20,207 nucleotides of DNA from an uncultured Campylobacter sp. GTDB taxonomy: Bacteria; Campylobacterota; Campylobacteria; Campylobacterales; Campylobacteraceae. This document shows positions 14,247 to 20,207 of the stretch, piece after piece; the first letter of the stretch is position 1, and every line of letters begins with the position of its first letter. A program made the translations under genes and the position numbers. The notes beneath the pieces were generated by a model, which was given only the letters and a program-made list of their open reading frames with translations, ran no database searches and was not told the origin of the DNA. Location of the stretch: NCBI GenBank assembly GCA_937875715.1, contig CALEHZ010000227.1:1-20207 (forward strand), written 5' to 3'.

Positions 14247-15934
14247 CCTACTTTTTTATCTTCGCCAAAGGCTGATTTTTGCTCTCTTTTTATCTCATCA
14301 ATAAAGGTTTGAAGCCTGAAAATTCCATCATCGCTAATAGCAGTTTTAAGTGCTACATTTTTCATCACAAGCACGATGCCAGCGCCACTTAGCTCAAAAT
14401 TAGCTATTTTTTCTATTTCAAAATCAGGCGCAAATTTTGCCGTTTTTGGCAGCACCTTTTGCCATATTTGAATGCGTTCTTTAAACTCTGGTTTTTTAAA
14501 CTCAATTTTGTAGTCAAAGCGCCTTGAAAACGCCTTATCAAGGCTATCGGCGAAATTTGTAGTAGCGATTAAAACGCCCTGAAATTTCTCAATTTGTTCT
14601 AAGAAAATATTTTGCATTTGATTGTGCATTTTTTCGCTGCCTGAGACGCTAATTTCAGTGCGTGAGCTAAGAAACTGGTCAGCTTCATTTAAAAGCAGCA
14701 CCGGCTCACTTTTACTTTTAGCACAAATTTCTTTATAGCTATCAAAGATTTTTCGCACATTTTGCTCACTCTCGCCCACATATTTGCTTAAAATTTTTGA
14801 ACAATCAAAGCTTAAAACCTGCTTTTTAAGACTTTTTGCAAGGCAGTAAGCACTCATTGTTTTTCCAGTGCCAGGCACTCCGTAAAAAAGCACCTTTACA
14901 TCAATGTTTTTGCGTGGTTTTAGCCCCCAATTAGCAAGACGAGTTTGAACCTTTTTATCAAGCTGTTTTAAGATAGTATCAAGCAGATTTCTAGTTTGTT
15001 CGTTTAGCACGACATCGCTTAGATCGCTATTTGGCGTAATTAGCTCAAAAATTTCACTATTTTTTACTATGTTTTCAAGCTTGATTTTTTTAGCTTTTTT
15101 AGCCGATTGCGGATGCATAATCTCACTTAAAGTATCCTCAGCAATAAAAAAAGTGCGAGAAACAGACCCAAAAGGTGTTAAAACCTCGTCATACTCGACA
15201 ACGCCGCTTTCAATCAGTCTTGCGCCATCTTCAAGCAATGAGCGGTTTTTCATCCGCTCCATATCATCCTTGCTAATAAGAGCTAAAAGCGTGGATAAAT
15301 CACGCAAAGACCCGCCATCACTTTCACCATATTCTTCTTTTAAAAGTGCTAAAAAAATTACTTGTTCTTTGCTATCAAAGTTATTATCTTTAAAAATTTG
15401 CTCACAAGGCAGTGGAATTTTACTTAGTTTTAGCTTTGCAGCGATGATTTTTTCAAGGTTTTTGATGTGTTCATTTACCTTGCTTTTTTGGCTGGTGTTA
15501 GAACGCTTTAAATACAATTCCACCCTTAAAAACTGATCTTTTAAATACTCCAAATGGTCATTATAAGGCACTTTTGGTGAAGCAAGAGGCTCAAAACCAG
15601 CCTCTAATAAATACAAAAAACTCTCGCACAAACTAAGATCAGCTTGTAAAAGTCCAAGCTTGCTAAGCTTTTGTTTTTCTTTGTAAAATGCGTAGCTAGG
15701 TGTGATGTAACCAAGCTCAATTAAGCTTTTGATATCACCTAAGGCGTCCAAAAAATCAAGCTTTTTGGTATCATAAATGTGTGAAAGCAGCTCAAAACAG
15801 CCGATTTGACTAATGCCTTGTATATACTTTTTTGTGAGATTTTGTAAAATTTTTATCTCATTTGCCGAGCACTCTAAAAGCTCGAAAATTTCGCTAGTTT
15901 TTTTATTTTCTAAGAAATCTTTAAGGTATTTCAG
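14237..15934 (-). CDS. AAA+ ATPase, probably with a CTG start
   Basis: A 565-residue ATPase if started at CTG 15934. The N-terminal 280 residues are helical and of unknown role. The AAA+ core has Walker A GVPGTGKT (352-359), Walker B LLLNEAD with Asn in place of the usual Asp (416), sensor-1 ATTN (Asn460) and arginine residues SRRFD (471-472). The Asn-Glu form recurs in bacterial AAA proteins of the SpoVK/COG0464 type. The frame is open from 15961 on, and AAAGGA lies six bases before the CTG. The first usual start codon, TTG at 15751, would remove 61 residues of protein-like sequence. Substrate unknown, likely protein remodelling. Confidence 0.85.
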   Translation of the reverse strand: MKYLKDFLENKKTSEIFELLECSANEIKILQNLTKKYIQGISQIGCFELLSHIYDTKKLDFLDALGDIKSLIELGYITPSYAFYKEKQKLSKLGLLQADLSLCESFLYLLEAGFEPLASPKVPYNDHLEYLKDQFLRVELYLKRSNTSQKSKVNEHIKNLEKIIAAKLKLSKIPLPCEQIFKDNNFDSKEQVIFLALLKEEYGESDGGSLRDLSTLLALISKDDMERMKNRSLLEDGARLIESGVVEYDEVLTPFGSVSRTFFIAEDTLSEIMHPQSAKKAKKIKLENIVKNSEIFELITPNSDLSDVVLNEQTRNLLDTILKQLDKKVQTRLANWGLKPRKNIDVKVLFYGVPGTGKTMSAYCLAKSLKKQVLSFDCSKILSKYVGESEQNVRKIFDSYKEICAKSKSEPVLLLNEADQFLSSRTEISVSGSEKMHNQMQNIFLEQIEKFQGVLIATTNFADSLDKAFSRRFDYKIEFKKPEFKERIQIWQKVLPKTAKFAPDFEIEKIANFELSGAGIVLVMKNVALKTAISDDGIFRLQTFIDEIKREQKSAFGEDKKVGLL

Positions 15935-15940
15935 GGTTTG

Positions 15941-15946
15941 TCCTTT
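15941..15946 (-). promoter_or_regulatory. ribosome binding site that supports the CTG start
   Basis: AAAGGA on the minus strand, then CAAACC, then CTG (15934-15932). The same AAAGGACAAA sequence stands before rpsP and before the NSS transporter gene in this window, both followed by ATG at similar spacing. Confidence 0.65.
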
Positions 15947-15969
15947 TAGCTGCGTAAATTTTTACAAAT

Positions 15970-16092
15970 AATGAATTTTTTAAAAAATTCATTTGGCGCA
16001 GTGTTACTAAGCCATAAAATTCAATCTCAGCAGAAAATTCAAAGTGTTAAATTTTATAAAATTCACTGCTTTTTAATTTTGAATTTTTTAAA
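15970..16092. repeat. intergenic octamer cluster upstream of the AAA+ ATPase
   Basis: A perfect 24-bp palindrome (AATGAATTTTTT and its complement) covers 15970-15993. Octamers follow at 16016, 16034, 16058 and 16080. On the minus strand, 16013 to 15984 is a composite repeat: GGCTTA, 16 bases starting GTAAC, then TGAATTTT. No promoter for the ATPase is obvious within these 163 bases between the two minus-strand genes. Confidence 0.8.
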
Positions 16093-16097
16093 AAAAT

Positions 16098-16556
16098 TTA
16101 GATTTTTTTAGCTGCTTTATTTAGCACCGCACAAAGCTCGATAGCATTTTCTAGCATTGTAGAAATTAGCTCATAATTACACGCTACAAAGGCAAATTTT
16201 TCTTTATCTGCTGGTCCAAGCGTTTTATAGTCCTCAACCAAATCAAGCGCATTCGCATCAGCTTGGCTATCAATTATCGATTTTTTCATCTCTTCACTGC
16301 TTGGAAATTCATTGCTTATCAAAAAATGTTCGATATTTGCCATCATTTGATTTGCATTTTCAAATAAAGTTTTGATCTGATGAATGCCGGCTAAAACTTC
16401 ATTTAAAATGTTGTCTTGATGCTCATCAAAGCTTTTTGCATCAGCTGCCTCGATAGTCTGGCTAAGTGCCTTTAAATCACTTGCGCAGGCATTAAACTGC
16501 TCACTAATTTCAACTCTAGCAGCTGCTAAAAACGCACTATCGCTAAATAATCTCAT
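16098..16556 (-). CDS. helical protein of unknown function
   Basis: A 152-residue soluble protein without signal peptide or membrane helix, which I do not recognise. It appears almost entirely alpha-helical, with regularly spaced hydrophobic residues (HQIKTLFENANQMMANIEHF; LISTMLENAIELCAVLNKAAKKI), as in a four-helix bundle. Four Cys or His residues are scattered without a metal motif. AAAGGACGATT precedes the ATG, and TATAAT (16584-16589, minus strand) provides a promoter, so it is transcribed apart from hemD. The next gene downstream is the AAA+ ATPase after 163 bases of repeats. A joint role is possible but unproven. Confidence 0.75.
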   Translation of the reverse strand: MRLFSDSAFLAAARVEISEQFNACASDLKALSQTIEAADAKSFDEHQDNILNEVLAGIHQIKTLFENANQMMANIEHFLISNEFPSSEEMKKSIIDSQADANALDLVEDYKTLGPADKEKFAFVACNYELISTMLENAIELCAVLNKAAKKI

Positions 16557-16583
16557 AATCGTCCTTTGCGTAAAAATTGCGAA

Positions 16584-16589
16584 ATTATA
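16584..16589 (-). promoter_or_regulatory. -10 box for the helical protein gene
   Basis: TTGCTATAATTTCGC on the minus strand, an extended -10 box 28 bases before the ATG at 16556 and directly after the hemD stop. Confidence 0.6.
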
Positions 16590-16595
16590 GCAAAA

Positions 16596-17234
16596 TTATT
16601 CTAGATTTTTGGCGATTTTAACGCAATTTGAGATATTTTGTTCATTTGAAATCACAGGTTTACAGATCTCAAATAGCGCAGCTGCCGTGCTTTTGCCGAT
16701 AGCCACAGCTTGAAAATCATCACGCCAAGTAAAATTAAATAAAAACGCCTCTACATTTTTTGGACTTGTAAAAATAAAAACTGAATTTTTTGGAAATTCT
16801 AAATTTTTTGTAATTTTTTTGATAGTATTTTCATAAGCAATTATTTGGCTAAAATTTATATTTGAATTTTCTAAAATACCTTTTATATCGCTTACTTGCT
16901 CTTTTGGACTTAGTAAAAGTGTGTGCTGATTTTTTAAATATTTTGTAATTTCTTTGGCAAATTCATTTCCGTGAGAATTTGAAGAAATTCTCACATTTGT
17001 AAAGCCAAAATCAAGCGCTGCTTGCGCCGTTTTTTGCCCAATTGCAAAAACCTCTAAACTAGGATTTAGCGCAATTTTATTAAAACTTAATGCCTTTATA
17101 GCGTTTTTTGAGCTAATAATTAAAGCAGAAAATTCACTCAAATCTACACTAAAAGGCAGATATTTTATCTCGCATAAATTTAGCCAAAACACGCTTTTAT
17201 CATCGCTTGGCGTGTTTGAGCATAAATATATCAT
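16596..17234 (-). CDS. hemD: uroporphyrinogen-III synthase
   Basis: HemD closes hydroxymethylbilane to uroporphyrinogen III with inversion of ring D, on the way to haem. The family is poorly conserved in sequence, and the call rests on 212 residues with the two-lobe pattern: LIISSKNAIKAL, FAIGQKTAQAALDFGF, LLLSPKEQVSDI, QIIAYENT, VFIFTSPKNVEAF and VAIGKSTAAAL. These are the segments that recur in HemD (TS-N-V, GxxTA, Y-T). The ATG follows directly on the thioesterase stop, so the two are coupled. Three octamers lie inside. Confidence 0.85.
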   Translation of the reverse strand: MIYLCSNTPSDDKSVFWLNLCEIKYLPFSVDLSEFSALIISSKNAIKALSFNKIALNPSLEVFAIGQKTAQAALDFGFTNVRISSNSHGNEFAKEITKYLKNQHTLLLSPKEQVSDIKGILENSNINFSQIIAYENTIKKITKNLEFPKNSVFIFTSPKNVEAFLFNFTWRDDFQAVAIGKSTAAALFEICKPVISNEQNISNCVKIAKNLE

Positions 17235-17642
17235 TTAAAAGCCTTTAATTTTTTTAAGTTCTGGGTCAATTGGCTTTTTATTGCCAGCAGTATCGACGCT
17301 AACATAAGTTGCTTGTGCCTCTGTTACCGGCACACAGATGACTTGATGTAGTTTTTTATCAAAGCGCTCAACCATTACTTTTATATCAGTTGTAATCGAA
17401 GTGTTGCCCACAGCGATGATTTTAGCGTAAAAACTCACCGCATCGCCTATGAAAACAGGCTGCTTAAAAAGCACTTCTTTCATAGAAATCGTAACCGTTC
17501 TCTCAGGCGCCACCTCACGCGCTGCAAGTGCGCCTGCAAGGTCGATTTGGCTAAGTAGCCAGCCGCCAAATATGTTGCCAGCAGGATTTGTGTCCTTTGG
17601 CATCGCAATAACCTTTATTTTTGGTTCTCCAAAATCTTTCAT
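17235..17642 (-). CDS. hotdog-fold acyl-CoA thioesterase (YciA type)
   Basis: A 135-residue cytoplasmic enzyme that hydrolyses acyl-CoA. The YciA/BACH motif NPAGNIFGGWLLSQIDLAGA (about 19-38) holds the catalytic Asp at the start of the hotdog helix, and VTISMKEVLFKQPVFIGDAV is the next conserved strand. C. jejuni has a protein of this type (Cj0915). AAAAAGGACGACA precedes the ATG and a TAGAAT box is upstream. It is the first gene of a pair with hemD. The physiological acyl chain is not evident. The symbol yciA could be used by analogy. Confidence 0.92.
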   Translation of the reverse strand: MKDFGEPKIKVIAMPKDTNPAGNIFGGWLLSQIDLAGALAAREVAPERTVTISMKEVLFKQPVFIGDAVSFYAKIIAVGNTSITTDIKVMVERFDKKLHQVICVPVTEAQATYVSVDTAGNKKPIDPELKKIKGF

Positions 17643-17672
17643 TGTCGTCCTTTTTGTAATTTTAAATGGATA

Positions 17673-17678
17673 ATTCTA
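17673..17678 (-). promoter_or_regulatory. -10 box for the thioesterase-hemD pair
   Basis: AAGTAGAATTATCC on the minus strand: TAGAAT 30 bases before the ATG at 17642. No clear -35 box. Confidence 0.5.
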
Positions 17679-17719
17679 CTTAGTTAAAATAAATGTTTTT
17701 TCAATGATTTTTAATATTT

Positions 17720-17779
17720 TGAATTTTATAAAATTCACTCTTTTTTATAAAATTCAAGTAAGCAATTTTATAAAATTCA
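17720..17779. repeat. intergenic octamer cluster after the EamA gene
   Basis: TGAATTTTATAAAATTCA is perfect at 17720-17737. An octamer stands at 17749-17756 and a palindrome copy with one changed end (CAATTTTATAAAATTCA) at 17763-17779. On the minus strand the last copy begins with the TGA stop of the EamA gene (17779-17777). Likely the terminator region of that gene. Confidence 0.8.
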
Positions 17780-18658
17780 CTTTTCTTTTGCGATAATTAG
17801 TCCGCTAAAAATAATTATAAAAATTCCAAAAAGCACAAAATAATTTGGCAAATTATCGCCTAGCAAGCAGCCGATAATCACGCTAAAAACGATATCCATA
17901 TATCCTACAGCAGCTGGAATTCCAGCCTTTTTAGTAGCACGGTAAGCCTTTGTCATATAAACTTGGTAAATATAGCCCAAAAGCCCGATTGCAGCGACTA
18001 AAAGCCAGCCAAAAGCACTTGGCATGATAAAGTGCGGTAAAGCGTCCCAAAACTCTCCGCCAAGCAAAATCAACGCCATTGGAATCGTGCCAAAGAGCAT
18101 AAATGATAAAATTATCATATCGCCTGAGTAGTATTTGCGCAGACTTCGCACGCTAGTAAGTGCTAATGCCATGCTAATGCCGCCGCCAAGCCCCACAAGG
18201 CTATCAAAAATAGATAAATTAGCACTTGGTCTCATTATAAAAATAATACCAACAAAGCCCAAAATAATCGCAACCCAGCCCATTTTACTAAGTTTTTCTT
18301 TTAGTAAAAAAAAGCCTAAAATCGCTATAAAAATCGGTGCTGTTTTTTGAAAGGTAAAAGCCGTGCCAAGCTCGATGTGTGCTACATTATAAAAAAAGCA
18401 CAAAAGCCCAATTGCACCAATTATTCCACGAAAAATCCACAAAATCGCCGCACCGCCGTGCCCAAAATTTCTGTGTCTATAAAGAGCAAAAAGCACGAAA
18501 ATTAGCCCAATTGTATTTCTAAAAAGCACGATTTCTACGCTGCTTACTTCATTGGCTAAAAGCTTGCTTGCACCGCCCATCAGGCTAAAACAAAAACAGG
18601 CAATTAGCATGTAATAAACGCTTAGATGCCTTAAAATAAAAGAATTATAATTTTTCAT
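17777..18658 (-). CDS. EamA (DMT) family transporter
   Basis: An inner-membrane transporter of the drug/metabolite superfamily, 293 residues with about ten helices in two EamA repeats (1-145 and 155-293). The first repeat shows LMGGASKLLANEVSSVEIVLFRN and the helix-4 FTFQKTAPIFIAILGFFLLKEKL, and the second has the matching AIGLLGYIYQVYMTKAY and IPAAVGYMDIVFSVIIG. The substrate is unknown. The ATG at 18658 has no clear ribosome site, and Met17 (position 18610) is an alternative. TATAAT with TGC before it (18694-18689) gives a promoter. Its stop lies in an octamer palindrome. Confidence 0.88.
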   Translation of the reverse strand: MKNYNSFILRHLSVYYMLIACFCFSLMGGASKLLANEVSSVEIVLFRNTIGLIFVLFALYRHRNFGHGGAAILWIFRGIIGAIGLLCFFYNVAHIELGTAFTFQKTAPIFIAILGFFLLKEKLSKMGWVAIILGFVGIIFIMRPSANLSIFDSLVGLGGGISMALALTSVRSLRKYYSGDMIILSFMLFGTIPMALILLGGEFWDALPHFIMPSAFGWLLVAAIGLLGYIYQVYMTKAYRATKKAGIPAAVGYMDIVFSVIIGCLLGDNLPNYFVLFGIFIIIFSGLIIAKEK

Positions 18659-18688
18659 AAAATTCGCTTTTAAAAAAAATAAGACGTG

Positions 18689-18694
18689 ATTATA
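18689..18694 (-). promoter_or_regulatory. -10 box for the EamA transporter gene
   Basis: GTGCTATAATCACG on the minus strand, an extended -10 box 30 bases before the ATG at 18658. Confidence 0.6.
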
Positions 18695-18736
18695 GCACTT
18701 TATTTTTAAAATTCCTCAGCAATTGCTCAGTGCTAA

Positions 18737-18796
18737 AAAATTCAGTCCAATTTTATAAAATTCAAAAAATTCAAAGCCTGAATTTTATAAAATTCA
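18737..18796. repeat. intergenic octamer cluster before the NSS transporter gene
   Basis: Octamers stand at 18737, 18757 and 18766, and the perfect palindrome TGAATTTTATAAAATTCA at 18779-18796, which ends 21 bases before the start codon. This cluster is upstream of a gene rather than downstream, so it is not simply a terminator. The unit AAAATTCA-AAGCC-TGAATTTT (18766-18786) recurs after the same gene at 20167-20186 with one base fewer. Confidence 0.8.
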
Positions 18797-18817
18797 AAGA
18801 TTTTTTAAAGGACAAAA

Positions 18818-20149
18818 ATGCAAAATACTAAATTTTCTAAAATCGGTTATATTTTATCTATGGCAGGTTCTGCTATCGGGCTTGGGACTGCGTGGAAATT
18901 TCCTACAATGGTCGGGCAAAACGGCGGTTTTGCTTTTATTTTGCTTTTTGTTATTTTATCTTTTATAGTAGGAGCGACAGCGTTTTTGGCTGAGGCTGTG
19001 CTTGGCAAGCTTGGCAAAACTGACGCAAAAGCTGCTTTAATGGAGCTTGCGCCAACGCACAAAAAGTTTTGGAGCTTAGGCGGATTTTCTTGCTTTACTG
19101 GGCTTTTAGTGGTTTCTTTTTATTTGGTAATTGTCGGCTGGCTTTGTTATTATGCGCTTTGTGCGTTTTTTGGCTATGCTGATGATGAAATAGAAGCCAA
19201 AATGCTCTTTGAATATCTTTTAAATGAAGATTGGCAAGGACAAGGCGTTAGCTTTTTGATTGTTTTTTATTTTGCTTTTTGGGTTATTTTTAAAGGCATT
19301 AAAAACGGAATTGAGCGACTAAATGTATTTTTACTGCCAGCCTTATTTGTTTTATTGCTTGCTATGCTCGTTTATTGCGCATTTTTTGGCAATTTTAGCG
19401 CCGCACTTTCTTTTATTTTTACCCCAGATTTTAGCAAGATTTTTGATGCTGATTTAATTTTAAATGCGCTTGGGCTTGCTGTTTGGAGCTGTTCGCTTGG
19501 TCTTTGCGTGGTTTATACTTACGCAAATAACACAAGCGAAAATACAAATATTTTTAGCTCTATTTTTTATATAATTTTGTTAAATCTTGCTGTGGGCGTT
19601 TTGATGGGGCTTGTGGTTTTTAGCTTTGTGCCTATTAGCAACGCCACGCAAGGCGCTGGGCTGATTTTCATTTCTCTTGCTTCGCTTTTTGGCTCACTTG
19701 GGCTTGTGGGGCAGATTTTGGGCTTTGTGTTTTTTGTAGCCTTGATCTTTGCTGGTATTACATCAGCTGTGTCTATGATAGAGCCAAATGTAGTTTTTCT
19801 TGAAAATAATTTAAAAATCTCGCGCCAAAAAGCTATTACTTTTATCGCTATTTTTGTCTTTTTGCTTGGCGTTATTTGTATGCTTTCGCATTATGATGAG
19901 TATGAAGCTTATCTTAAATTTGGTGGCAAGAGCCTATTTAAGCTAATTGATCTTGGCACCGCAAATATTTTGATGCCGCTTACTGCTTTGTTTTTTAGCA
20001 TTTTTATTGGCTGGGTAGCACCAAAACAAAAGGTCTTTTCAGTATTTGAAAACTTTGTGTCACGCAAAATAATTTTAGTTTGGTATTTTTTGCTGCGCTT
20101 CATCGTGCCTGTGGCGATAATTAGCGTGGGAGTTTATAATTTTATTTGA
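18818..20149 (+). CDS. sodium-dependent transporter, NSS/SNF family
   Basis: A 443-residue sodium symporter of the neurotransmitter:sodium symporter family (LeuT fold). About eleven membrane helices are visible, the usual number for bacterial members lacking helix 12. Helix 1 shows the unwound sodium and substrate site AGSAIGLGTAWKFPTMVGQNGG, and helix 8 has FAGITSAVSMIEP with small hydroxyl residues that bind sodium. The substrate is probably an amino acid, which one is unknown. AAAGGACAAAA precedes the ATG. Its TGA stop is the start of an octamer palindrome. No octamer occurs inside the gene. Confidence 0.93.
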   Translation: MQNTKFSKIGYILSMAGSAIGLGTAWKFPTMVGQNGGFAFILLFVILSFIVGATAFLAEAVLGKLGKTDAKAALMELAPTHKKFWSLGGFSCFTGLLVVSFYLVIVGWLCYYALCAFFGYADDEIEAKMLFEYLLNEDWQGQGVSFLIVFYFAFWVIFKGIKNGIERLNVFLLPALFVLLLAMLVYCAFFGNFSAALSFIFTPDFSKIFDADLILNALGLAVWSCSLGLCVVYTYANNTSENTNIFSSIFYIILLNLAVGVLMGLVVFSFVPISNATQGAGLIFISLASLFGSLGLVGQILGFVFFVALIFAGITSAVSMIEPNVVFLENNLKISRQKAITFIAIFVFLLGVICMLSHYDEYEAYLKFGGKSLFKLIDLGTANILMPLTALFFSIFIGWVAPKQKVFSVFENFVSRKIILVWYFLLRFIVPVAIISVGVYNFI

Positions 20150-20196
20150 ATTTTATAAAATTCCATAAAATTCAAGCCTGAATTTTATAAAATTCA
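20147..20196. repeat. octamer cluster after the NSS transporter gene
   Basis: A palindrome with one changed base (TGAATTTTATAAAATTCC, 20147-20164) holds the TGA stop. It is followed by an octamer at 20167 and a perfect TGAATTTTATAAAATTCA at 20179-20196. Probable terminator region; the window ends shortly after. Confidence 0.8.
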
Positions 20197-20207
20197 CCCA
20201 GTAAGAC

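Overview
The window looks like part of the chromosome of a Campylobacter-like member of the Campylobacterota. The base composition is strongly A+T-rich. Promoters are mostly a lone extended -10 box (TGCTATAAT or GCTAGAAT) with no clear -35, and ribosome sites are of the AAAGGA type. The run ffh-rpsP-KH-rimM-trmD-rplS matches the order known from Campylobacter. No tRNA, rRNA, insertion sequence, phage gene or CRISPR array was seen. The species cannot be fixed from the sequence alone.

Layout. Positions 1-210 hold the 3' end of a TSUP-type membrane transporter. Next come atpB, a small membrane protein and a ThiE-like protein as an overlapping group (303-1678), then ffh and the ribosome-assembly cluster (1761-5228). 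Positions 5432-8685 hold a five-gene energy-coupling-factor nickel importer (nikK-nikM-nikL-nikQ-nikO). An acidic protein of unknown function and glmM are divergent around a shared promoter region (8802-10718). The minus strand then carries modB, modC, modA and modE for molybdate uptake and its regulation (10759-13784). A small membrane protein is divergent from modE. Further minus-strand genes are an AAA+ ATPase, a helical protein of unknown function, hemD, a YciA-type acyl-CoA thioesterase and an EamA transporter (14237-18658). The window ends with an NSS-family sodium symporter (18818-20149).

Functional links. Nickel and molybdate import are two metal-supply systems that in this group serve Ni-Fe hydrogenase or urease and molybdo-enzymes. 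The rpsP-rplS cluster is a ribosome protein and tRNA/rRNA maturation operon joined by overlapping start and stop codons.

The most striking feature is a repeat. The octamer AAAATTCA (or its complement TGAATTTT) occurs about 74 times by my hand count, where base composition predicts roughly three. It is concentrated between genes, often as the 18-bp palindrome TGAATTTTATAAAATTCA, and four genes use its first three bases (TGA) as their stop codon. Each octamer contains one RAATTY site, the sequence whose methylation C. jejuni needs for DNA uptake. The pattern resembles uptake-signal/terminator pairs of Neisseria and Haemophilus, but that function is inference. A larger composite repeat is built around the octamer, and the AAA+ ATPase probably starts at a CTG codon.
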